In this document: in pieces, positions 1 to 5,918 of the stretch
How the letters are laid out: the number at the start of each line of letters is the position of its first letter
Numbering within the stretch: the first letter of the stretch is position 1
Assembly (NCBI GenBank): GCA_043766915.1
Contig: JAYUHO010000295.1
Coordinates: 1-10,499, forward strand
Length of the DNA stretch: 10,499 nt
From: JANNAT01 sp043766915
GTDB taxonomy: Bacteria > Pseudomonadota > Alphaproteobacteria > Rhodobacterales > Rhodobacteraceae
Direction: 5' to 3'
Notes under the pieces: generated by a model
Databases searched by the model: none
Seen by the model: the letters and a program-made list of their open reading frames with translations, nothing else
What the model was told of the DNA's origin: nothing
Position numbers and translations under genes: made by a program

Positions 1-176
1 CCACCGTAAATGCGGCCCCATTGTCGGCGTTCATTGCCAGCTTTTCTGCGCCGCAAGGGTTGTTTTACGCAAAACTGTCGGCGGCCAGCACCATGGCCAT
101 CGCCCCTATCCTGATCATGGGCTGGTTCAGCCAAAAGCAACTCGTTCGCGGCCTGACCTTTGGCGCAGTGAAATAA
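1..176 (+). CDS. smoG: Polyol ABC transporter inner-membrane permease, C-terminal end only (SmoG/MalG type)
   Basis: Only the last 57 or so codons are present; the gene enters from the left edge in the frame whose codons begin at base 3 and stops at TAA 174-176. The visible peptide has a hydrophobic stretch (around STMAIAPILIMGWF) and ends in LVRGLTFGAVK. That ending is typical of MalG-like permeases of the CUT1 carbohydrate ABC family, where the last helix is followed by a short 'RGLTxGAVKG'-like tail. It lies 21 bases upstream of the ATPase gene with which it must work, so it would be the second membrane subunit of the sorbitol/mannitol importer. The smoG symbol rests mainly on context (smoK, smoS and mtlK follow in the Rhodobacter order), since the EAA loop and most of the protein are outside the window. 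Confidence 0.8.
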   Translation, partial: TVNAAPLSAFIASFSAPQGLFYAKLSAASTMAIAPILIMGWFSQKQLVRGLTFGAVK

Positions 177-197
177 ATTCCGGAAAAGGTAATCCAA

Positions 198-1196
198 ATG
201 GGCAAGATCAGCCTGCGCAATGTGAGTAAGAAATTCGGTGAAGTGGCGGTGATCCCCTCGCTTGATCTGGATATCGAGAACGGCGAGTTTGTGGTGTTTG
301 TCGGCCCGTCGGGCTGTGGCAAATCCACTTTGCTGCGGCTGATTGCGGGCTTGGAAGACACCAGCGGCGGGGTGATTTTGATTGACGGGATGGATGCCAC
401 CGACACGCCACCCGCAAAACGCGGCCTTGCGATGGTGTTTCAATCCTACGCGCTTTATCCGCATATGTCGGTGCGCAAGAACATCGCCTTTCCGCTGAAG
501 ATGGCCGGGTTGCCGCCCGCCGAGATCAACCGCAAGGTTGATGGGGCCGCAAAAGTGCTGAACCTGACCAGCTATCTCGATCGCAAGCCGGGGCAATTAT
601 CGGGCGGACAACGCCAGCGCGTGGCCATTGGCCGCGCGATTGTGCGCGAACCCAAAGCGTTCTTGTTTGATGAGCCGCTGTCGAACCTTGACGCCGCCCT
701 GCGCGGCAATATGCGGTTGGAAATCACCGAACTGCACCAATCGCTGAAGACCACGATGATCTATGTGACGCATGATCAGGTCGAGGCGATGACGATGGCC
801 GACAAGATCGTGGTGCTGCAAGCGGGCCATATCGAACAGGTCGGATCGCCGCTGGATCTGTATCACCACCCGGCAAACCTGTTCGTGGCGGGCTTTATCG
901 GCAGTCCCCGGATGAACCTGATTGAGGGTGCCGATGCTGCGGCTTTGGCGGCCAAGACGATAGGCGTGCGGCCAGAGCATATGGAAATCTCAACGACGGC
1001 GGGCAAATGGACGGGCCGGGTTTCGGTGACGGAACATTTGGGCTCGGACACATTCCTGCATGTCGCGGTCGACGGATTGGGGTCGATGACGGTGCGCGGT
1101 GGCGGCGATATTGCCGCCAGACATGGCGACACGATCTATCTGACACCGATGGCCGGCAAGGTGCATCGCTTTGGTGCAGACGGGGTGGCCTTGTAA
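198..1196 (+). CDS. smoK: Sorbitol/mannitol ABC transporter ATP-binding protein SmoK (MalK/UgpC type)
   Basis: This 332-residue cytoplasmic ATPase powers the polyol importer whose permease ends just upstream. All nucleotide-binding motifs are intact: Walker A GPSGCGKST (36-44), Q-loop Gln82, signature LSGGQ (134-138), Walker B AFLFDEP (154-160), D-loop SNLD (162-165) and switch His192. The DQVEAMTMADKIVVLQ stretch and a C-terminal TOBE/OB region (about 235-332) are characteristic of MalK/UgpC ATPases that energise CUT1 transporters. The C-terminal region is rather short, as in polyol-type members. The ATG at 198 has a purine-rich ribosome site (GGAAAAGG, 182-189). Its TAA stop overlaps the ATG of the next gene by one base (TAATG), so translation is probably coupled. 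Assignment to sorbitol/mannitol rather than maltose or glycerol-phosphate is inferred from the adjoining polyol dehydrogenases. Confidence 0.92.
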   Translation: MGKISLRNVSKKFGEVAVIPSLDLDIENGEFVVFVGPSGCGKSTLLRLIAGLEDTSGGVILIDGMDATDTPPAKRGLAMVFQSYALYPHMSVRKNIAFPLKMAGLPPAEINRKVDGAAKVLNLTSYLDRKPGQLSGGQRQRVAIGRAIVREPKAFLFDEPLSNLDAALRGNMRLEITELHQSLKTTMIYVTHDQVEAMTMADKIVVLQAGHIEQVGSPLDLYHHPANLFVAGFIGSPRMNLIEGADAAALAAKTIGVRPEHMEISTTAGKWTGRVSVTEHLGSDTFLHVAVDGLGSMTVRGGGDIAARHGDTIYLTPMAGKVHRFGADGVAL

Positions 1197-1966
1197 TGCA
1201 CCTGCGTCGAAAATCAGCGATTGTAACCGGTGCGGCCCGCGGCATTGGCATGGCCTTTGCGACCGCCTATGTGCGCGAGGGCGCAACTGTGGCTGTGGCA
1301 GACATCAACTTGGAAGCAGCCCAGGCCGCCGCCGAAGCGATTGGCCCGGGTGCCTATGCCGTCCATCTTGATGTGACGGATCAGACCAGCATTGATGATT
1401 GTGTCGAGGCGGTCATCGCCCGCGCGGGTGGCATAGACATTCTGGTGAACAACGCGGCGCTGTTCGATCTGGCCCCGATAACCGAGATCACCCGTGCCAG
1501 CTATGACCGCCTGTTCGCAATCAATGTGGCAGGCACGCTGTTTATGCTGCAGGCCGTGGCCAAACAGATGATTGCCCAAGGCCGGGGTGGCAAGATCATT
1601 AATATGGCGTCGCAGGCGGGTCGGCGCGGCGAGTCTTTGGTTGCGGTTTACTGTGCCACCAAGGCCGCCGTGATCAGCCTGACCCAGTCGGCGGGTCTGA
1701 ACCTGATTGCGCATCGCATCAACGTCAATGCCATCGCCCCCGGTGTGGTGGACGGCGATCATTGGGATCATGTGGATGCGCTGTTTGCCCGCCACGAAGG
1801 CCTGCAACCGGGCGAGAAAAAGCGCGTTGTGGGGGCCGCAGTGCCGTTTGGCCGCATGGCGACCCCCGCCGATCTGACCGGGATGGCGATCTTTCTGGCC
1901 TCGCCTGCATCCGACTACATCGTGGCGCAAACGTATAATGTCGATGGCGGGAACTGGATGAGCTGA
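1196..1966 (+). CDS. smoS: Sorbitol (D-glucitol) dehydrogenase SmoS, short-chain dehydrogenase family
   Basis: This classical SDR of 256 residues oxidises D-glucitol to D-fructose with NAD+; the characterised Rhodobacter enzyme also acts on galactitol and L-iditol (family knowledge). Seen here: cofactor motif TGAARGIG (11-18), Asp36 at the end of the second strand (prefers NAD over NADP), NNAA (85-88), and the catalytic set Asn110, Ser139, Tyr152, Lys156. The C-terminus AQTYNVDGGNWMS and the stretches NNAALFDLAPI and INVNAIAPGVVDG strongly recall R. sphaeroides SmoS. The ATG at 1196 overlaps the smoK stop and has a GGGGTGG ribosome site (1182-1188). The same frame is open for 63 more codons upstream, but that stretch lies wholly inside smoK and lacks SDR character, so it is excluded. 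Confidence 0.93.
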   Translation: MHLRRKSAIVTGAARGIGMAFATAYVREGATVAVADINLEAAQAAAEAIGPGAYAVHLDVTDQTSIDDCVEAVIARAGGIDILVNNAALFDLAPITEITRASYDRLFAINVAGTLFMLQAVAKQMIAQGRGGKIINMASQAGRRGESLVAVYCATKAAVISLTQSAGLNLIAHRINVNAIAPGVVDGDHWDHVDALFARHEGLQPGEKKRVVGAAVPFGRMATPADLTGMAIFLASPASDYIVAQTYNVDGGNWMS

Positions 1967-2006
1967 CGTGAAGCCCTTCCAGAACCACGCTAACCAAGGT
2001 AGATGA

Positions 2007-3443
2007 ATGACTGATAAAGCCGCCCACCCAGCCTATGATCGCAGCACCCTGACCGCTGGCATTGTCCATATCGGTGTGGGCAATTTTCACCGCGCGCATC
2101 AGGCGGTGTATCTGGACGATCTGTTTGCCCTTGGGGCTGATCACGATTGGGCCATCCTTGGTGCAGGTGTACGGGCGGGCGATGCGCGGATGCGCGACGC
2201 TTTGGCGGCGCAGGATAATCTGTCAACAGTGATCGAGCTGGAACCGGGCCATCCTTCGGCGCGGCAGATCGGCGCGATGATCGGGTTTGTCCCGGTCGAA
2301 CCCGACAACGCCGCATTGATTGCTGCGATGTCTGATCCCGCCATTCGGATCGTGTCATTAACCGTCACCGAAGGCGGCTATTACATCAATTCCGCCACCG
2401 GGGCCTTCGATGTCAATCATCCCGAAATCGCGGCGGATGAGGCGAACCCGGACCATCCCGCAACCGCCTTTGGAGCAATCATCGCCGCATTAAAGCAGCG
2501 CAAAGCGGCGGGCATTCCTGCCTTTACCGTCATGTCATGTGACAATCTGCCGGGCAACGGCCATGTCACCCGCGCGGCCGTGCTGGGGCTGGCGCGATTG
2601 TCGGACGCGGGCTTTGCCGATTGGATCGCCGCCAATGTGGCGTTTCCCAACGGCATGGTGGACCGCATCACCCCTGCCACCGGCCCGCGCGAACGCAGCC
2701 TAGCCGTGCAGTTTGGTTTGAATGATCCGGTCCCAGTGACATGTGAGCCGTTCCGCCAATGGGTGCTGGAAGACAACTTTCCGGCAGGCCGTCCGGCGTT
2801 GGAACGGGTCGGCGTGACGTTCACCGACGATGTTCACAGCTATGAGGCGATGAAGATTCGCATGCTGAACGGCGGGCATGCGATTATCGCCTACCCCTCG
2901 GCGCTGATGGACCTGACATTGGTGCATGAGGCGATGGCCAATCCGCTGATCCGGGCGTTTCTGGAAAAGCTGGAACGAGACGAGATTATTCCGCATGTCG
3001 CTGCGGTGCCGGGGACCAACCCTGCGGAATATCTTGATTTGATCATAGATCGGTTTTCCAACCCCGAAATTGCCGATACCACGGCGCGGCTGTGCCTTGA
3101 TGGATCAAACCGGCAGCCGAAATTTATTGTTCCGTCGCTGCGCGATACCTTGGCCGCTGGGGCGAATGCCGATGGATTGCTGCTGCTCTCGGCGTTCTGG
3201 TGCCGCTATTGCGCGGGCCAAACGGATTCGGGGGCGGAAATTCCGCCAAATGATCCTGATTGGGATGCCTTGCAAACCTGCGCCCGCGCCGCAAAGGCCG
3301 ATCCCGCGAAATGGCTGGGGATGACGCAGATTTACGGCGATTTGGGGCAGGATCCAGCAGTTTCTGCCCGCTTTGGCGCGCATCTGAACGCGATCTGGGC
3401 AGATGGGACAGAGGCAGTTTTGCACAGGTTTCTGCGGGTTTGA
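2007..3443 (+). CDS. mtlK: Mannitol 2-dehydrogenase (polyol-specific long-chain dehydrogenase)
   Basis: This 478-residue cytoplasmic enzyme oxidises D-mannitol to D-fructose with NAD+; family members also oxidise D-arabinitol and sometimes sorbitol. The N-terminal nucleotide-binding motif HIGVGNFHRAH is at 21-31, followed by SCDN (177-180) and VDRITP (218-223). The family's catalytic pattern Lys-x4-Asn-x2-His is at Lys283, Asn288 and His291 (KIRMLNGGH), equivalent to the Lys/Asn/His set known in Pseudomonas fluorescens mannitol dehydrogenase. The length is normal for the family and no residue seems missing. The ATG at 2007 has AAGG (1996-1999) seven bases upstream. It follows smoS by 40 bases without a terminator-like structure, so it is probably the last visible gene of the smo operon. 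No sugar kinase follows here, although kinases often accompany this locus in relatives. Confidence 0.93.
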   Translation: MTDKAAHPAYDRSTLTAGIVHIGVGNFHRAHQAVYLDDLFALGADHDWAILGAGVRAGDARMRDALAAQDNLSTVIELEPGHPSARQIGAMIGFVPVEPDNAALIAAMSDPAIRIVSLTVTEGGYYINSATGAFDVNHPEIAADEANPDHPATAFGAIIAALKQRKAAGIPAFTVMSCDNLPGNGHVTRAAVLGLARLSDAGFADWIAANVAFPNGMVDRITPATGPRERSLAVQFGLNDPVPVTCEPFRQWVLEDNFPAGRPALERVGVTFTDDVHSYEAMKIRMLNGGHAIIAYPSALMDLTLVHEAMANPLIRAFLEKLERDEIIPHVAAVPGTNPAEYLDLIIDRFSNPEIADTTARLCLDGSNRQPKFIVPSLRDTLAAGANADGLLLLSAFWCRYCAGQTDSGAEIPPNDPDWDALQTCARAAKADPAKWLGMTQIYGDLGQDPAVSARFGAHLNAIWADGTEAVLHRFLRV

Positions 3444-3494
3444 CGGGGGATAAGGTTTGCATCCAGTCGCCAATCACGGCACTCACGCTGATTT

Positions 3495-3537
3495 TTTTCT
3501 TGCCGGATTTGACACGCGCCAAATCCGGCAAAGAAAA
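3495..3537. terminator. Hairpin between convergent operons, probable 3' end structure of the smo/mtlK transcript
   Basis: The arms TTGCCGGATTT (3500-3510) and AAATCCGGCAA (3521-3531) pair perfectly over 11 bp with a 10-base loop. Past a single bulged A (3532), the stem extends through C3499-G3533 and four T-A pairs (3495-3498 with 3534-3537). It lies 50 bases after the mtlK stop, where + and - transcripts converge. It is not a textbook intrinsic terminator: the T-run comes before the stem on the + strand and A-rich sequence follows. It may act as an RNA-stabilising end structure or only weakly terminate. Confidence 0.5.
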
Positions 3538-3565
3538 CAAGCTGGGCCAATCGTTTTCTTTGGCC
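3531..3565 (-). terminator. Weak candidate intrinsic terminator for the panB-like operon
   Basis: Read on the - strand, GGCCAA (3565-3560), a nine-base loop and TTGGCC (3550-3545) form a 6 bp stem. Four bases later comes the U-rich run TTGTTTTCTTT (3541-3531). It begins 10 bases beyond the stop codon of the PanB-like gene. The stem is short and the U-run interrupted, so efficiency is doubtful. The U-run also forms part of the neighbouring larger hairpin. Confidence 0.35.
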
Positions 3566-3575
3566 TTACCCTGCT

Positions 3576-4376
3576 CTAACTCTGTCCATCCAGCCAATCG
3601 CCAAACTGCGCCACCACATCAGGATCACTTTGCACGGTGTATTGCGGAGCGGGATAGCTGCCACTGTGCACATCCGATGCAAACGCCGACATCGCCGCGA
3701 CTCGCATCTTTTGCAGGCGGGCATATTCGGCGTTGAAATTGGCATAGGCCTTGGCGTGACGCGGCACGTGGCCGGTGTTTTGGCCCAAAACGTCATCGGA
3801 AAACAGATATTGCGCCTGGCCACCGGGGCCTGCACCCATCGAGATCAGGAACAAGTCGGTCTTGGCCGCGATCAGATCGGTGATGGATTGCGGCACCACT
3901 TCGATTTCCACCGCAAAGGCCCCGGCATCGGCCAACGCCTTACACTGCTGCCAGACCAGCTTGGCAGACTCAAGCGTTTTGCCGACCGCCTTGAATCCAC
4001 CAGTCCAGGTGCGTTTGGATGGGATCAGGCCGACATGGCCGCACACCGCAATCCCGTGATCGGCCAGCGCGCGCACGGTTTGCAACGACCCCGAACAATA
4101 GACAGCATCCGCGCCGTGTTCCATCAACGGAAACGCCCATTTCAGAAAATCAGCGGTGTCGCCGATGGCGTAGTAATTATCGCCGGGAAAGGCAAAAGCG
4201 TTTGGGGCCACCTGGCGAAACCGTGGATCAAAGATCATTGATGCTGGCACCGACAGCAGTTCCACGCCTGATGCTTCGGCCGCCTCTGCCTCGTTCAGGG
4301 TTTCCACCCGCAGCATCGCCAACTGGCGTTTGCCCCGCAGATCGCGCAGATCGGCGACGGTTAAACGTTTGCTCAT
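3576..4376 (-). CDS. PanB-superfamily protein (ketopantoate hydroxymethyltransferase-like), diverged active site
   Basis: This 266-residue protein belongs to the PanB/PEP-mutase TIM-barrel superfamily. PanB-like blocks are clear: GHVGLIPSKRTWTGGFKAVGK (113-133), VEIEVVP (156-162), ISMGAGPGGQ (178-187), DDVLGQNTGHVPRHAKAY (194-211) and SGSYPAPQY (238-246). Glu159 aligns with the catalytic glutamate of PanB. However, the metal-binding VGDS motif is replaced by VPAS (43-46), the second metal aspartate block (ADLPF in PanB) is not recognisable, and the substrate-binding VKxEGG is VYCSGS (92-97). It is therefore unlikely to make ketopantoate for coenzyme A. The ATG at 4376 overlaps the ferredoxin stop (TGATG) and has GAGG seven bases upstream. 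A GTG one codon earlier is possible but spaced worse. It is the last gene of an oxygenase/ferredoxin operon, which suggests a catabolic role. The true reaction is unknown. Confidence 0.85.
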   Translation of the reverse strand: MSKRLTVADLRDLRGKRQLAMLRVETLNEAEAAEASGVELLSVPASMIFDPRFRQVAPNAFAFPGDNYYAIGDTADFLKWAFPLMEHGADAVYCSGSLQTVRALADHGIAVCGHVGLIPSKRTWTGGFKAVGKTLESAKLVWQQCKALADAGAFAVEIEVVPQSITDLIAAKTDLFLISMGAGPGGQAQYLFSDDVLGQNTGHVPRHAKAYANFNAEYARLQKMRVAAMSAFASDVHSGSYPAPQYTVQSDPDVVAQFGDWLDGQS

Positions 4377-4690
4377 CACGGCACCTCGATCAAAACGCGG
4401 TCATCTTCGACTTTGACCGCAAATGTCTGCAGATTGATACAGACCGGCGCACGTTTCGCCTCGCCTGTGCGATAGTCAAACTGGCCGTTATGTTTGGGGC
4501 ATTCGATCAGATGACCCATCACCAGCCCGTCACACAGGTGCACCGATTCGTGGCTGCACAGCCCTGCGGTTGCGTAAAACTTGCCTTCCGGGGAATGGTA
4601 TATCGCATAAGTGGCGCTGCCGTGGTCAAAACGGATCAGGTCTTCTTCGTCGATATCGTCGGTCGCACAGGCGTCTATCCATTGGGGCAT
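4376..4690 (-). CDS. mocE: MocE-family Rieske [2Fe-2S] ferredoxin
   Basis: This small soluble electron carrier has 104 residues. The Rieske cluster ligands are complete: Cys45-x-His47 (CSH) and Cys64-x2-His67 (CPKH), separated by 16 residues, with the typical surroundings GLCSHE and ECPKHNGQFD. Proteins of this size and pattern deliver electrons from a flavin reductase to an oxygenase. The MocE branch serves rhizopine-type catabolism in rhizobia (family knowledge). Here it lies 11 bases downstream of a membrane diiron oxygenase gene and overlaps the PanB-like gene by one base, so the oxygenase is its obvious partner. The ATG at 4690 has only a modest ribosome site (AGGAC, overlapping the upstream stop codon), so coupling to translation of the oxygenase gene is likely. 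No ferredoxin reductase gene is visible in the window. Confidence 0.88.
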   Translation of the reverse strand: MPQWIDACATDDIDEEDLIRFDHGSATYAIYHSPEGKFYATAGLCSHESVHLCDGLVMGHLIECPKHNGQFDYRTGEAKRAPVCINLQTFAVKVEDDRVLIEVP

Positions 4691-4701
4691 CTGGTCGTGT
4701 C

Positions 4702-5778
4702 CTATTCAGCCGCGCCAAGGGCGGCAGTGTGGAAATCTTCGCGGTAGGGTTTGGCGGTGGCGGGCAGGGTGCGCCGCACGTAATATTCTTCATTCGCCAG
4801 CTGTCGGCGCAGGGCAGGCCACATTTCGGCAAAAGCCTGAGTGATCGAGGTGTTGGCATCTGGCAGATCATGCTTGATCAGCGCATGCAGCCGGGGCAGG
4901 GCGTGATAGGGCACCATCGGGAACATGTGATGTTCGACATGGTAGTTCATGTTCCAATAGATGAACTGCGACACTGGGTTCATCAAGACAGTACGTGCGT
5001 TCAGCCGGTGGTCGGTGACATTGTCGGCCAACCCGCCATGCTGCAACAACCCGCACATGATGTGATGCCATGCGCCGTAAAGCCGGGGCAGACCGATCAC
5101 CATCAGCGGCAGGATCGACCCCATCCACAGCGCAAGGCCGATGGTCGCCGCATAAATCGCCACCCAGATCCGGGCGACCCGGACGATTTTGGCTTTGTCA
5201 GATGCCAGCACATAAGTGGCCTCTTCAGGATGCAACCGACCTGTCGCGTTCAACACCATCCGGCTCCATCCGGCATAGGCGTCGAAAATCCCTACGAAAT
5301 TCCCGATCACCTTGTAAAACGCCGGCGGCCGCATGACGGCAATTTCGGGATCGCGGCCGACGATATAGGTGTCGGTGTGATGGCGCGCGTGGCTCCACCG
5401 CCAGGTTGCGGGATTGCGCACGATCATAAAGCACGCGATCTGATAAACCACTTCATTCATCCAAGGCGTCTTGAACGCGGTGCCATGTTGGCATTCGTGC
5501 CACCGGCTGTCAGACGCCGAACCATACATAACGCCGTAGATCAGCCAGAACGGCGCGGATCCCCACGATGGCCACAGGTAAATTCCGATACCTGCGCTGA
5601 TCAGCATCACGCCATACAAAACAATCATGTCGCGCAGCGCGGGGGCATCTGACCGCTGCATCAGCTCTTTCATCACCTTGCGCGGCACGTCGGTGTGATA
5701 CCAATCCGCCGCCGCCAGCCCGGTTTCCACCGCGCGCGCGCCGTCCGGGCCAAGCAAGCTGTAATCGCGTTTTGCCAA
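4702..5778 (-). CDS. mocD: Membrane-bound fatty-acid-desaturase-type diiron oxygenase, MocD-like
   Basis: This 358-residue integral membrane oxygenase carries the three histidine boxes of the desaturase/hydroxylase family: HECQH (94-98), HARHH (130-134) and HVEHH (280-284), plus conserved His247 and His257. Hydrophobic segments lie near 50-70, 76-88 and 204-232. The adjacent Rieske ferredoxin points to a hydroxylase or demethylase of the MocD type rather than a lipid desaturase. Start choice: no in-frame ATG fits. TTG at 5778-5776 lies five bases after a strong AGGGGGG ribosome site and gives an N-terminus MAKRDYSLLGPDG. An ATG inside the ribosome site (5783) is out of frame, and an ATG near 5875 would add about 30 residues of non-conserved sequence. 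The open frame beyond that antisenses the regulator gene and is discarded. Substrate is not determinable from sequence. Confidence 0.85.
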   Translation of the reverse strand: MAKRDYSLLGPDGARAVETGLAAADWYHTDVPRKVMKELMQRSDAPALRDMIVLYGVMLISAGIGIYLWPSWGSAPFWLIYGVMYGSASDSRWHECQHGTAFKTPWMNEVVYQIACFMIVRNPATWRWSHARHHTDTYIVGRDPEIAVMRPPAFYKVIGNFVGIFDAYAGWSRMVLNATGRLHPEEATYVLASDKAKIVRVARIWVAIYAATIGLALWMGSILPLMVIGLPRLYGAWHHIMCGLLQHGGLADNVTDHRLNARTVLMNPVSQFIYWNMNYHVEHHMFPMVPYHALPRLHALIKHDLPDANTSITQAFAEMWPALRRQLANEEYYVRRTLPATAKPYREDFHTAALGAAE

Positions 5779-5791
5779 AGCATCCCCCCTC
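5776..5791 (-). promoter_or_regulatory. Strong ribosome binding site deciding a TTG start for the oxygenase gene
   Basis: On the - strand GAGGGGGG (5791-5784) is followed by ATGCT and then TTG (5778-5776), in frame with the desaturase-like protein. The ATG at 5783-5781 directly abuts the purine run and is in the wrong frame. The TTG is the only start codon at correct spacing. Confidence 0.6.
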
Positions 5792-5803
5792 AAAAGCTGC
5801 GCC

Positions 5804-5822
5804 TTCCCCTGTGGTAGGGGAA
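5804..5822 (-). promoter_or_regulatory. Inverted repeat in the oxygenase gene leader (operator or leader hairpin)
   Basis: TTCCCCT (5804-5810), a five-base spacer GTGGT and AGGGGAA (5816-5822) form a perfect 7 bp inverted repeat, 25 bases upstream of the proposed TTG start. In the - strand RNA the UUCCCCU arm could alternatively pair with the downstream ribosome site AGGGGGG (5790-5784, using two G-U pairs), so it might modulate translation. Function is inferred only. Confidence 0.4.
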
Positions 5823-5830
5823 CAGATCGC

Positions 5831-5860
5831 CGCGTTGCAACGGGGATACTTGGCAACGCG
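5831..5860. promoter_or_regulatory. Inverted repeat, candidate operator between divergent genes
   Basis: CGCGTTGC (5831-5838) and GCAACGCG (5853-5860) are perfect inverted arms around a 14-base spacer. Inside the left part, CGTTGCAACG (5833-5842) is itself a perfect 10 bp palindrome, the kind of site LacI-family dimers bind. It overlaps the proposed -35 of the regulator gene and would lie just downstream of the proposed oxygenase transcription start, suited to repression of both. Confidence 0.4.
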
Positions 5861-5877
5861 CGAAAAATCATCATAGT
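5850..5877 (+). promoter_or_regulatory. Candidate promoter for the LacI-family regulator gene
   Basis: TTGGCA (5850-5855) and CATAGT (5872-5877), 16 bases apart, resemble sigma-70 -35 and -10 boxes (5 of 6 and 4 of 6 matches). Transcription would start near 5884, before the palindrome at 5890-5905 and the chosen start codon at 5919. Prediction by eye only. Confidence 0.35.
5870..5875 (-). promoter_or_regulatory. Candidate -10 box for the oxygenase/ferredoxin operon
   Basis: On the - strand this reads TATGAT, 5 of 6 to the sigma-70 -10 consensus, almost superimposed on the opposing -10 of the regulator gene. No good -35 is visible 16-18 bases upstream (TTTCGT or similar), as expected for an activated or weak promoter. 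Confidence 0.3.
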
Positions 5878-5889
5878 GATGGGCGAAAA

Positions 5890-5905
5890 TGACGAAAAAT
5901 CGTCA
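5890..5905. promoter_or_regulatory. Perfect palindromic operator-like site in front of the regulator gene
   Basis: TGACGAAAAATCGTCA has perfect 6 bp arms around AAAA. Its right part, CGAAAAATCGTCA (5893-5905), recurs as CGAAAAATCATCA at 5861-5873 with one mismatch, exactly 32 bases (about three helical turns) away on the same face. It sits 14 bases before the regulator start codon, so autoregulation is plausible. Confidence 0.45.
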
Positions 5906-5918
5906 GAAAGGCAACGGG

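Noticed and set aside
1007..1195. 63-codon in-frame extension of the sorbitol dehydrogenase
   Set aside because: It lies entirely inside smoK, has no SDR-like sequence, and the ATG at 1196 gives the normal 256-residue enzyme with the cofactor motif at the usual position.
1214..1930. Long open frame (238 codons) antisense to smoS
   Set aside because: A shadow frame of a clear SDR gene in GC-rich DNA; composition is His/Arg/Gly-rich without any recognisable domain.
3630..4241. 203-codon + strand open frame over the PanB-like gene
   Set aside because: Antisense shadow; the - strand frame contains ordered PanB-family motifs.
3576..4376. Housekeeping ketopantoate hydroxymethyltransferase for coenzyme A synthesis
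   Set aside because: Metal-binding and substrate-binding motifs are replaced and no panC gene is adjacent; the operon partners are catabolic oxygenase components.
4570..5652. 360-codon + strand open frame across the ferredoxin and oxygenase genes
   Set aside because: The opposite strand encodes complete Rieske and histidine-box motifs; this frame is low-complexity antisense sequence.
4702..5778. Lipid fatty-acid desaturase
   Set aside because: The three His boxes are shared with hydroxylases and demethylases; the coupled MocE-type ferredoxin and nearby sugar importer favour a small-molecule oxygenase, although a lipid role is not excluded.
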